Both the position numbers and the translations under genes were made by a program. The notes beneath the pieces are model-generated. The model worked only from the letters and a program-made list of their open reading frames with translations, was not told the DNA's origin and ran no database searches. Below are positions 55,952 through 64,000 of a stretch of DNA of 64,000 nt, one piece after another. Every line of letters begins with the position of its first letter. Within the stretch, counting starts at the first letter, position 1. This stretch comes from CAVSUR01 sp963846005 (GTDB lineage: Bacteria > Actinomycetota > Actinomycetes > Streptosporangiales > Streptosporangiaceae), in contig CAWJUH010000003.1 in the NCBI GenBank assembly GCA_963846005.1, forward strand, positions 1,612,001 through 1,676,000, in the 5' to 3' direction.

Positions 55952-57356
55952 TCAGGCCCGCGCCGACCACTCCTGGCCGTCGCGGGTGTCGGTGACGGTG
56001 ACGCCGAGCCCGGCCAGCTCGTCGCGCAGCCGGTCCGCGGCGGCCCAGTCCCGGCCCGCCCGGGCCGCGGCCCGGGCCTCCAGCAGCCCGGCCGCGGCCG
56101 GCGGCAGCACCGCCGCCGGCCGCGGCCGCCCCACGTCCCGGGCCAGGTCGAGCGCCAGCACCTGGTCGAAGTGCGCGAACGATTCGAACTTCGACCCGGC
56201 CGGGACCGAGGCGTCGCGCTCCAGCGCCCGCAGCGCCCGCAGCGCGGCCGGGGTGTCCAGGTCGTCGTCCAGCGCCGCCCCGACATCGGCGGTGTACTGG
56301 GCGCACATCGGCTTGCTCGGCTCCTCGGCCCAGCCGGCCGACCCGGTCCCGCCAGCGGCGCAGCGTCCTGTCCGCGGCGGCCAGCGTGTCCCAGGTCAGG
56401 TTCATCTGCTGGCGGTAGCGGTGCTCCAGCAGCGCCAGCCGGAGCGCCAGCGGGTCGAGACCGCGCCGGTCCAGGTCGGCCAGCAGCACCACGTTGCCGG
56501 CCGACTTGGCCATCTTCCGGCCGTCGAACAGCAGGTGCTCGCCGTGCACCCAGTGCGCGACCACCTCGTGCCCGGCCACCGAGTCGGACTGGGCCCGCTC
56601 GTCCTCGTGGTGCGGGAACCGCAGGTCGATGCCGCCGGTGTGGATGTCGATGTGCTCGCCCAGGTAGTGCAGCGACATCGCCGAGCACTCGGTATGCCAG
56701 CCGGGGAATCCGGTGCCCCACGGCGCCGGCCAGGTCAGCTCGCGCCCGGCCGCGGCGCCCTTCCACAGCGCCCAGTCGGCGTGGAAGCGCTTGGCCGGGT
56801 CGGCTCCGCCGCGCAGCCGGTGGCCGGGCCGCAGCTCCGCCAGCCGGTTGCCGGAGATCTCCCCGTAGCCAGGGAAGCTGCGGGCGTCGAAGTACACCGA
56901 GCCGCCCGGGGTGGCGTAGGCGTGCCCGGTCTCGATCAGCCGGGTGACCATGGCGGTCATCAGCCCGATCGACTCCGAGGCGCGCGGCGCGAAGTCGGGC
57001 GGGGCGATGTTGAGCGCGGCGCAGTCGGCCCAGAACGCGCCGGTGTAGAACCGGGCCAGCTCCAGCGCGCTCTTGCCCTCGGCCCGCGCCTGCGCCAGCA
57101 CCTTGTCCTCGCCGCCGGGGTCGATCTCGGCGTCGTCGGCCAGGTGGCCGACGTCGGTGATGTTCTGGCACACGGTGACGACCAGCCCGTGCCGCCGCGC
57201 GTTGCGCCGGATCAGGTCGGCCAGCAGGTAGGAGCGCAGGTTCCCGACATGCGCGAACCGGTAGACCGTCGGCCCGCAGACATACATCCGCAGGCCCCCG
57301 CCATGCCCGGTGACCGGCTGCACCTCCCGGTGCCGCGTGTCATAAATGCAGAACAC
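55952..57356 (-). CDS. cysS: Cysteinyl-tRNA synthetase, one frameshift in this sequence
   Basis: Class I synthetase, 467 residues after removal of one extra C near 56330. HIGH-like CGPTVYRFAHVGNLRSYLLA; zinc site residues in FPGWHTECSAMSLHYLGEH and DLRFPHHEDERAQS; KMSKS-like FDGRKMAKSAGNVVLL. In the corrected frame it passes through VGGWAEEPSKPMCAQYTADV to FESFAHFDQVLALDLARDVG and ends QEWSARA. The uncorrected frame runs to 55734 as a low-complexity tail. The CysS/MshC family is shared; length and C-terminal domain favour CysS. A second genomic copy cannot be excluded. Confidence 0.85.
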
Positions 57357-57381
57357 GGGCCTCAGCCTACGGCGGCGCCGG

Positions 57382-58497
57382 TCAAGCCAGCGTCGCCAGC
57401 CTTTCGGCTGCGGCGGATATGCGCTCGTCGGTGGCGGTGAGCGCCACCCTTATGTGGCCGGTGCCGGACGGGCCGTAGAACTCGCCGGGGGCGACCAGGA
57501 TCCCGGCCTCCGCCAGCATCCGCACCGACTGCCAGCAATCCCGCTCCGGATGCGCCGCCCACAAGTACAGCCCGGCCTGCGAGTGCTCGGTCACCCAGCC
57601 CGCGGCGGCCAGCGCCGGGCGCAGCACGGCGCGCCGCCGGGCGTACCGCTCGCGCTGCAGGCCGGCGTGCGCGTCGTCAGCCAGCGCCGCCGTCATCGCC
57701 GCCTGCACCGGCGCGGGCACGATCATGCCGGCCTGCTTGCGTACCTCCAGCAGGCTGGCGACCATGCCCGGGTCCCCGGTGACGAAGCCGGCCCGGTAGC
57801 CGGCCATATTGGACCGCTTGGACAGCGAGTGCACCGCCAGGAGCCCGCCGTGCGATCCGCCGCACACCTCCGGGTGCAGCACGGAGACCGGCTCGGCCTC
57901 GTAGCCGAACCCGAGGTAGCACTCGTCGGAGGCCACCACGGCGCCCCGCTCGCGGGCCCAGCTGACCACCTTGGCCAGGTGCCCGGCGGGCAGCACCGCG
58001 CCGGTCGGGTTAGCGGGGGAGTTCAGCCAGGCCAGCGCCACCCGTTCCGGGCCGAGCGCGGTGGTGGCGTCGGCCGCGACCGGCCGGGCGCCGGCCAGCC
58101 GGGCGCCGACCTCGTACGTGGGATAGGCCAGCCGGGGGTGCGTCACCACGTCGCCGGGGCCGGCGCCGAGCAGGGCCGGCAGCCAGGCGACAAGCTCCTT
58201 GGTGCCGATGACGGGCAGCACCGCCTCCGCCGCCACCCGCACGCCATGCCGCCGCGCCAGCCAGCCCGCAGCGGCCTCGCGCAGCGCGGGCGTGCCCGCC
58301 GTCGCGGGATAGCCGGGCGTGTTCCCGGCCGCGGCCAGCGCCTCCTGCACGATCTGCGGGACCGGGTCGACCGGGGTGCCGACGGACAGGTCGACGATCC
58401 CGCCCGGATGGGCCCGGGCCCGCTCCCGGTCGGCCGCCAGCGCGTCCCACGGGAACGCGGGCAGCCGCTGCGCGAGGGTCGCAGCCGGGTGGGTCAG
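57382..58497 (-). CDS. dapC: N-succinyldiaminopimelate aminotransferase DapC
   Basis: 371 residues, PLP aminotransferase of lysine/DAP synthesis. HPGGIVDLSVGTPVDPVPQI, LPVIGTKELVAWLPALL, WLNSPANPTGAVLPAGHLA, ASDECYLGFGYEAEPVS and Schiff-base Lys in VHSLSKRSNMAGYRAGFVTG. No ATG/GTG/TTG precedes residue THPAATLAQRLPAFPW; CTG 58497 overlaps the ferredoxin stop (CTGA) with AGGAG eight bases upstream, so CTG is the probable start. Works with dapD at 59802. Confidence 0.88.
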   Translation of the reverse strand: MTHPAATLAQRLPAFPWDALAADRERARAHPGGIVDLSVGTPVDPVPQIVQEALAAAGNTPGYPATAGTPALREAAAGWLARRHGVRVAAEAVLPVIGTKELVAWLPALLGAGPGDVVTHPRLAYPTYEVGARLAGARPVAADATTALGPERVALAWLNSPANPTGAVLPAGHLAKVVSWARERGAVVASDECYLGFGYEAEPVSVLHPEVCGGSHGGLLAVHSLSKRSNMAGYRAGFVTGDPGMVASLLEVRKQAGMIVPAPVQAAMTAALADDAHAGLQRERYARRRAVLRPALAAAGWVTEHSQAGLYLWAAHPERDCWQSVRMLAEAGILVAPGEFYGPSGTGHIRVALTATDERISAAAERLATLA

Positions 58498-58820
58498 TGC
58501 TCTGTCTCCTGCGGCGGCAGCGCGGCCACGATCGGGTGGTCCTTGCTGATCTTCCCGGTCTTGGAGGCGCCGCCGGGGGAGCCGAGGTCGGAGAAGAACT
58601 CGACGTTGGCCTTGTAGTAGTCCTTCCACTGCTCCGGCACGTCGTCCTCGTAGAAGATGGCCTCGACCGGGCAGACCGGCTCGCACGCGCCGCAGTCGAC
58701 GCACTCGTCCGGGTGTATGTAGAGCATGCGCTCGCCCTCGTAGATGCAGTCCACGGGGCACTCCTCGATGCAGGCCCGGTCGAGCACATCCACGCACGGC
58801 TGCGCGATGATGTAGGTCAC
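58494..58820 (-). CDS. fdxA: 7Fe ferredoxin
   Basis: 108 residues from GTG 58820 after AAGGAG. Cluster ligands: CVDVLDRACIEECPVDCIYE and HPDECVDCGACEPVCPVEAI. Typical actinobacterial [3Fe-4S][4Fe-4S] ferredoxin, regularly next to dapC. Its stop overlaps the dapC start. Confidence 0.93.
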   Translation of the reverse strand: MTYIIAQPCVDVLDRACIEECPVDCIYEGERMLYIHPDECVDCGACEPVCPVEAIFYEDDVPEQWKDYYKANVEFFSDLGSPGGASKTGKISKDHPIVAALPPQETEH

Positions 58821-58882
58821 GTCCAAACTCCTTTTTCGTCCGCGCCGCAAGCGGGCGGGATCGCAGATTATCAGCCGGGTTA

Positions 58883-59758
58883 TCAGCCGAGCACCACCGT
58901 GCCCGGCGGCGGCCTGACCCGGCGTCCTGGCCGCGGCCGCTGCCACCCCTTCTGCCCCGCCGCGGCCGACCATTGCAGTCCCCGGTAGCGGATCTGGCGG
59001 ATCCCGTACTCCGGCGCGTGCGAGACCAGCCACCCGGCCTCGGCCCAGGCGTCCCGCGGCCGGGCCGCGCTGATGGTCAGCACCGGCCGGCCCGCCGGGG
59101 TCACCGCGGCGGCGGTGACCGGCACCGGCCCGAAGGTGCGGCGCAGCTCGGCGGCCGCGGCGTTCAGCCGGGCCCGGCCGCTGATGCCGGCGCCGTACCA
59201 GCACCACACGGCATGCGGCTCGCGGCCGCTGAACGCCCGTGACATCACCGCGGAGGTGTAGGTGTACTGCTCGTAGGCCGTGCCGTCCGCGCTGTGCTGC
59301 ACGTCCTGGGCCGCCTTGTAGATCGCGATCTGGCGGTAGCGGGGCACGGCGGCCAGCGCGGCGAAGAACTTGCCGGCCGCGTAGACCGGCTGCAGCAAGA
59401 GCCGCCGCGGCCCCCAGCCCTCCGACGGCCGCTGCTGGAAGATGCCCACCGAGTCGCGGTCCCCGTAGGGCAGGTTCTGCAGCTTGGTCTCCTGCCAGGC
59501 GGTGGCGTAGGCCACCGTCACCGCCCGGTCGGGCAGCGCCCGCTGCTGGGCCACCCCGGCGATCGTGGCCGCGATGCCGGCCTGGCTGGCGGCCAGCGGG
59601 ATGACCTGGCCGTCCGACCGCGCCTGGCAGCCGGATCCGGTGCTGCGCAGCAGCGGGGCAGCGTGCCGGAAGCCCAGGTAGAGGGCGACCGAGGCGGCCA
59701 CGGCTACCGCTGCGGCGAATGCCACCGCGCGGCCGCGGCGGCTGCGGGTTACCGGCAC
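58883..59758 (-). CDS. Membrane-anchored lysozyme-like protein
   Basis: 291 residues. Basic N-terminus and signal anchor (AVAFAAAVAVAASVALYLGF). The extracytoplasmic part has VAYATAWQETKLQNLPYGDR (Glu in lysozyme-like position), SVGIFQQRPSEGWGPRRLLL and AVWCWYGAGISGR. This actinobacterial family is thought to act on cell wall, but activity is unproven. Divergent from dapD. Confidence 0.65.
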   Translation of the reverse strand: MPVTRSRRGRAVAFAAAVAVAASVALYLGFRHAAPLLRSTGSGCQARSDGQVIPLAASQAGIAATIAGVAQQRALPDRAVTVAYATAWQETKLQNLPYGDRDSVGIFQQRPSEGWGPRRLLLQPVYAAGKFFAALAAVPRYRQIAIYKAAQDVQHSADGTAYEQYTYTSAVMSRAFSGREPHAVWCWYGAGISGRARLNAAAAELRRTFGPVPVTAAAVTPAGRPVLTISAARPRDAWAEAGWLVSHAPEYGIRQIRYRGLQWSAAAGQKGWQRPRPGRRVRPPPGTVVLG

Positions 59759-59801
59759 GCATGCAAGCTACCTGCCGCCGCCCCCATTAGGCTCGCTGGA
59801 C

Positions 59802-60662
<861 letters not shown>

Positions 60663-60744
60663 ACCGCGTTATTTTGCCGCCACAAGCTGCCTGGCACGCT
60701 AGACGCCGCCGAAAATCGCGATGTATCTTGTCTGCGTGGATCAG

Positions 60745-61122
60745 ATGACCCGGGATGACATCGCGGCTGCGACGGCCGTGCACCGCGAGCTGGGCCCCGA
60801 GTACGAGCAGAGCGTGGCCGAGAGCCTGGTCGAGCGGATCGGCGCCGAGGTGGACCGGCGGGTGGACGCCCGGCTGGCCGATGCCGGGTACCCGCGCCGC
60901 CCGGCCCGGGCCGACCGGCGCGGCGGCTTCGGCGCCGTGGTCCTCGGCCTCGGCTCGATGGGCCTCGGCATCGGCGCGTCCGCGGTCGTGCTGCTCGGGC
61001 CCAACTCCGTCGCCACCCCGTCGGGCATCAGCCATGGCTTTTCCACCGCCCAGTCGTTCCTGGTCCTGGTGATCTGGCTGGTGATCGGCGTGATCAACGT
61101 GGCCTACGCGCGGCGGCGCTGA
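60745..61122 (+). CDS. Two-helix membrane protein
   Basis: 125 residues from ATG 60745 (MTRDDIAAATAVHRELGPEY); ATG 60721 is also possible. The N-terminal half is a charged helix (YEQSVAESLVERIGAEVDRR), followed by two membrane segments (GAVVLGLGSMGLGIGASAVV and SFLVLVIWLVIGVINVAYA). Common in actinomycetes; function unknown. Confidence 0.65.
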   Translation: MTRDDIAAATAVHRELGPEYEQSVAESLVERIGAEVDRRVDARLADAGYPRRPARADRRGGFGAVVLGLGSMGLGIGASAVVLLGPNSVATPSGISHGFSTAQSFLVLVIWLVIGVINVAYARRR

Positions 61123-61127
61123 GTTGC

Positions 61128-61147
61128 CCCGGGGGACGACCCCCGGG
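61128..61147 (+). terminator. Hairpin terminator
   Basis: CCCGGGGG (61128-61135), loop ACGA, CCCCCGGG (61140-61147), starting six bases after the stop of the membrane-protein gene. No U-tract. Confidence 0.6.
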
Positions 61148-61271
61148 ATCCCCCCGCAGCTGGTCGCTCGGGCCATAAGGCCTCGCGCTGCGGCTCTGCT
61201 GCGTACAGATGGTGCCTTCCCGGCGCTTCAGCCTGAGGGCCCGGCGGCTGGCCCCGCTACCGTAGGGCCTC

Positions 61272-62069
61272 GTGAATCGCCCATCGCAAGAGCGCAGGCA
61301 AGGGCCGGCCACCCTGCGCGGCAGGCACATCCCGGAGACCACGGCCGACCAGCGGCTGCTTGACCGCCGCGGGCCCAGCGACTGGGTGCACGCTGACCCG
61401 TGGCGGGTGCTGCGCATCCAGGCCGAGTTCGTGGAGGGCTTCGGCCTGCTGGCCGAGCTCGGGCCGGCGGTCACCGTGTTCGGCTCGGCCAGGACCGAGC
61501 CGGGCAGCCCCGAGTACCTGCTGGCCGAGCAGGTCGGCGCCGGGCTGGCCCGGGCCGGGTACGCGGTGATCACCGGCGGCGGCCCGGGGATCATGGCGGC
61601 GGCCAACGCCGGCGCCCAGCGGGCCGGCGGGGTCTCGGTCGGGCTCGGCATCGAGCTGCCGCTGGAGCAGGGGCTGAACGAGCACGTCGGGATCGGCATC
61701 GAGTTCCGCTACTTCTTCGTCCGCAAGACCATGTTCGTCAAGTACTCGCAGGCGTTCGTGGCGCTGCCGGGCGGCTTCGGAACGCTGGATGAGTTCTTCG
61801 AGGCGCTGAACCTGGTCCAGACCCAGAAGATCACCCAGTACCCGATCGTGCTCGTCGGCACCCGCTACTGGTCGGGCCTGGTCAGCTGGATTCACGAGCG
61901 GCTGCTCGCCGAGGGGAAGATCTCGGCCGCCGATCCGCAGCTGTTCAAGCTGGCCGACGACCCGGCCGAGGTCGTCCGGATCATCGTCGAGGAGCACGGC
62001 CGCAGCACCGCCGGTCCCGGCGGCAACCCTGCCGATCCCGATGACAACGCCGCCGATCCCGGCGATTGA
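61272..62069 (+). CDS. LOG-family (TIGR00730) Rossmann protein
   Basis: 265 residues from GTG 61272. AVITGGGPGIMAAANAGAQR and the motif VALPGGFGTLDEFFEALNLV (PGGxGTxxE) identify the LOG/lysine-decarboxylase-like family, which hydrolyses nucleoside monophosphates such as cytokinin ribotides. The C-terminal tail is a Pro/Asp/Asn repeat. Often near dapE/folP in actinomycetes. Confidence 0.88.
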   Translation: MNRPSQERRQGPATLRGRHIPETTADQRLLDRRGPSDWVHADPWRVLRIQAEFVEGFGLLAELGPAVTVFGSARTEPGSPEYLLAEQVGAGLARAGYAVITGGGPGIMAAANAGAQRAGGVSVGLGIELPLEQGLNEHVGIGIEFRYFFVRKTMFVKYSQAFVALPGGFGTLDEFFEALNLVQTQKITQYPIVLVGTRYWSGLVSWIHERLLAEGKISAADPQLFKLADDPAEVVRIIVEEHGRSTAGPGGNPADPDDNAADPGD

Positions 62070-62090
62070 GCCCGCCCTTGTTCACTGCGG

Positions 62091-62765
62091 TCAGGCCAGG
62101 CCGCGCACGGCCGCGGCGGGCGGGCGAGTGCCCTGGATGGACGCGGTCATGTCCAGGGCGCGGCGGACCGCGCGGACTTGCCGGGTCGCCACGATCGCTG
62201 CCCCCAGCCAGCTGCTCACCGCCGCTATGGCCACGACCGATGCCGCCGCCGGGACCGCGCCGCCGGTCCCCGCGGTTTCCCCTCCTGTTTCGCCGGTCCC
62301 GGCGGACTCCGCTGTTTCGCTGACCACTGCGGACTCTGCTGTCCCGGCGGCCACTGCGGCGGCGCTGCGGTCGGCGTCGACCAGGACCGGCCAGCCCGCG
62401 GCGGCCAGCGCGGCGACGTCCTGCGGCGCAGCGGTGACGACCACCCGCTCGCGCGCCAGGCCGCTCGCCACCGACGCCTCGGCATGGCCCAGGTCGCGGC
62501 ACCACAGCAGCGTGCCCTCCGGCAGCAAGTGCTGCGGAAACGCCAGCCGGCAGGCGCGGATCAGGGCGACCGGGCCGGAGGCGGCGCATACCCCGGTGCC
62601 GGGATGCGCCCGGGTGAAGGCCGTGACCTCGGCCGGGCCGGCCAGGCCGAGGTCGACCAGGTCGGCCCCGTCGCGCGCCGCGGCTGCGGCCTCATCCGGC
62701 CCGTCGGCCATTGCCAGCAGCGCCGTCCGGCCGGCCACGAGCACGCCCCGTGCCGCCGCCGTCAT
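62091..62765 (-). CDS. Dihydropteroate synthase-like protein
   Basis: 224 residues from ATG 62765. TALLAMADGPDEAAAAARDG and ADLVDLGLAGPAEVTAF keep a TIM-barrel DHPS-like layout, but the pterin- and phosphate-binding motifs of true FolP are missing. After VLVDADRSAAAVAAG a Thr/Glu/Gly linker leads to ASVVAIAAVSSWLGAAIVAT. It occupies the usual folP-like place before the DivIVA and tag genes. Enzymatic function is doubtful. Confidence 0.55.
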   Translation of the reverse strand: MTAAARGVLVAGRTALLAMADGPDEAAAAARDGADLVDLGLAGPAEVTAFTRAHPGTGVCAASGPVALIRACRLAFPQHLLPEGTLLWCRDLGHAEASVASGLARERVVVTAAPQDVAALAAAGWPVLVDADRSAAAVAAGTAESAVVSETAESAGTGETGGETAGTGGAVPAAASVVAIAAVSSWLGAAIVATRQVRAVRRALDMTASIQGTRPPAAAVRGLA

Positions 62766-62790
62766 GGGCTGAGCATGGCACGATTGCGCT

Positions 62791-63673
62791 GTGACCGTGA
62801 TCGTGCTGGCAACGGCGGTCGCGATCGCGGTGGCCGCGATCGCGGCGGGGCTGGGCCGCGGCGGCGAGCTGGCGCAGTTCCCGCGGTCCGCCGCCGCCTT
62901 CGACCCCGAGGTCAGCACTGCCGCCGACGTGGCGCTGGTCCGGCCGCCGGTCAGCCTGCTCGGCTACGACATGGCGGCGACCGACAGCGCGCTGGCCAAG
63001 ATCGCCCGGGTGATGAGCGAGCAGAACGTCGAGATCGAGTTGCTGCGCGGCCGGCTCATCGAGCTGCAGCAGCAGGTCATTGATCGGGCCGGCGGCCGCC
63101 CCGGCGACTTCGCGCGGCCAGGCTTCCGGCGGGTTCGCCGCCCCGCCCCCGGTCGCCGGGCCGGGCCGCGCCGCCTCGGCGCGACCGCCCGGGCTGCGCC
63201 AGCGGCCTCCCGGCGGGCTGGCCGGAGCCGACCCGCAGGCCGAGACGGAACTCCCGGGCGAGACGGAACTCCCGGGCGAGACCGAACTCCCGGGCGAGAC
63301 CGAACTGCCGGACGAGCCGGGCGGCCGGGATTGGCCCGGCCCAGGCGACAGCCCGGCGGCGGGCGGGAGTTCCGCCGCGCGCGGCGGCCCGTGGCCTGCG
63401 CCATTGATGCCGCCGGCCTCCCGCAACCGCGCGGCCCCGCCGCTGCCCACGCGCGCGCCGCGGCTGCCGCGCGAAGACCAGCAGACCCAGGCCAGCGATA
63501 CGGTCAGCCCGCCGAGACGCAGCCAGCCGGGGGACCGTCCGCCCGGGGACCGTCCGCCTTGGGCGAGCCAGCCAGGGAGCACCGAACCGCGCTCGGCGGC
63601 GGAGCCGGCCGCCGGAGCCCCCTGGCCGGCCTGGCGGCGCCCGCCCTGGCGCGACCGCGGACCGCTGTCGTGA
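62791..63673 (+). CDS. DivIVA-domain membrane protein, one frameshift in this sequence
   Basis: GTG 62791 (MTVIVLATAVAIAVAAIAAG) opens with one membrane helix, then a DivIVA-like motif (AADVALVRPPVSLLGYDMAA, residues about 48-67) and a coiled coil (MSEQNVEIELLRGRLIELQQ). Near 63080-63110 the frame should change: the downstream frame encodes a Pro/Ala-rich tail with four ETELPG repeats and ends at TGA 63671-63673, overlapping the tag start (TGATG). The uncorrected frame would run straight into tag. Corrected length is about 293 residues. Confidence 0.6.
63241..63312 (+). repeat. 18-bp tandem repeat, four copies
   Basis: Units of GAGACSGAACTCCCGGGC, four times, encoding Glu-Thr-Glu-Leu-Pro-Gly in the frame that ends at 63673. 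Last copy is diverged (LPDEPG). Confidence 0.8.
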
Positions 63674-64000
63674 TGACCGGCCCGGCGGCCGGGCCCGATG
63701 GCCTGCTGCGCTGCCCGTGGTGCCTGAGCACCCCGGACTACCTGGCCTACCACGACACCGAGTGGGGCAGGCCGATCCGCGACGACCAGGGCATGTTCGA
63801 GCGGCTGTGCCTGGAGGCCTTCCAGTCCGGGCTGTCCTGGCTGACCATCTTGCGCAAGCGGGAGAACTTCCGTGCCGCCTTCGCGGACTTCGACATCGCC
63901 GCCGTCGCCGCCTTCGGCCCGGCCGACGTGGAGCGGCTGCTCGGCGACGCCGGCATCGTGCGGAACCGGGCCAAGATCGAGGCGGCCATCACGAACGCAC
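63673..64000 (+). CDS. tag: DNA-3-methyladenine glycosylase I (partial)
   Basis: 5' part of tag; the gene runs off the window. RCPWCLSTPDYLAYHDTEWG holds the zinc Cys and the catalytic-region Glu; FERLCLEAFQSGLSWLTILR and FDIAAVAAFGPADVERLLGD continue the helix-hairpin fold. Removes alkylated adenine from DNA. ATG 63673 overlaps the preceding stop. Confidence 0.92.
   Translation, partial: MTGPAAGPDGLLRCPWCLSTPDYLAYHDTEWGRPIRDDQGMFERLCLEAFQSGLSWLTILRKRENFRAAFADFDIAAVAAFGPADVERLLGDAGIVRNRAKIEAAITNA

Noticed and set aside
54850..57171. 773-codon minus-strand ORF spanning ddaH and cysS
   Set aside because: Arg/Gly/Pro-rich frame out of phase with both real proteins.
62178..63083. Plus-strand ORF opposite the dihydropteroate-synthase-like gene
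   Set aside because: Low-complexity Arg/Gly frame; it overlaps the DivIVA start out of phase.

Overview
The window comes from a very GC-rich actinomycete. The conserved gene order comM-dprA-xerC-rpsB-tsf-pyrH-frr-cdsA-rlmN, mycothiol biosynthesis (mshB), actinobacterial DapC/DapD, a DivIVA-tag pair and many GTG/TTG starts all fit the filamentous actinomycetes (Streptosporangiales/Streptomycetales-like). I cannot name a genus from sequence alone. No rRNA, tRNA or CRISPR array was seen.

Positions 1 to about 29,405 are the right-hand part of an integrative conjugative or mobilizable element. Its left end lies outside the window. Its right end is a large serine recombinase (27,866-29,383, minus) abutting the 3' part of comM. 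The break falls at the Walker A codons of comM, so the element has split that gene. From left to right the element carries: an IS256-family pseudogene; a broken ECF sigma factor with its membrane partner; a Tat-type lipoprotein cut by an IS remnant; a truncated IS110 element; a MobF relaxase-helicase; a DUF5710/HNH-like protein; a minus-strand operon encoding a GntR repressor, SAICAR synthetase (PurC) and a small protein; and a tightly coupled plus-strand operon. That plus operon encodes a ribbon-helix-helix protein, a DUF2637 membrane protein, a VirD4/TraG-type coupling protein, a DUF4913 protein, a small primase-polymerase, a GIY-YIG-like protein and several tiny ORFs. Further right are a prophage tape-measure remnant, a two-gene minus-strand cassette (HsdR-N-like nuclease plus HEPN/AbiU2-like protein), an alpha/beta hydrolase and the integrase. 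GntR-type palindromes lie in the divergent control region at 14,047-14,241. No VirB4-like channel ATPase is visible in this part of the element.

Positions 29,406 to 64,000 are ordinary chromosome: comM remnant, dprA and xerC; the translation and lipid block rpsB-tsf-pyrH-frr-cdsA; rlmN; typA; a TMEM175-like channel; an uppP-like phosphatase; sdhCAB; an S9 peptidase and mshB; ddaH-rocD; cysS; dapC-fdxA and dapD; and a LOG-family / dihydropteroate-synthase-like / DivIVA / tag group. RpsB has a long C-terminal tail of Ala-Ala-Asp-Ser-Ala repeats.

A striking technical feature is the number of single-base frameshifts. I see at least a dozen, in both the mobile element and housekeeping genes (cdsA, cysS, rlmN, the rpsB tail), often as one extra or one missing C/G in a short GC run. 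Because cdsA is essential and cysS usually is, many are probably sequence errors rather than decay. Genes affected are described as one unit with the shift point given.
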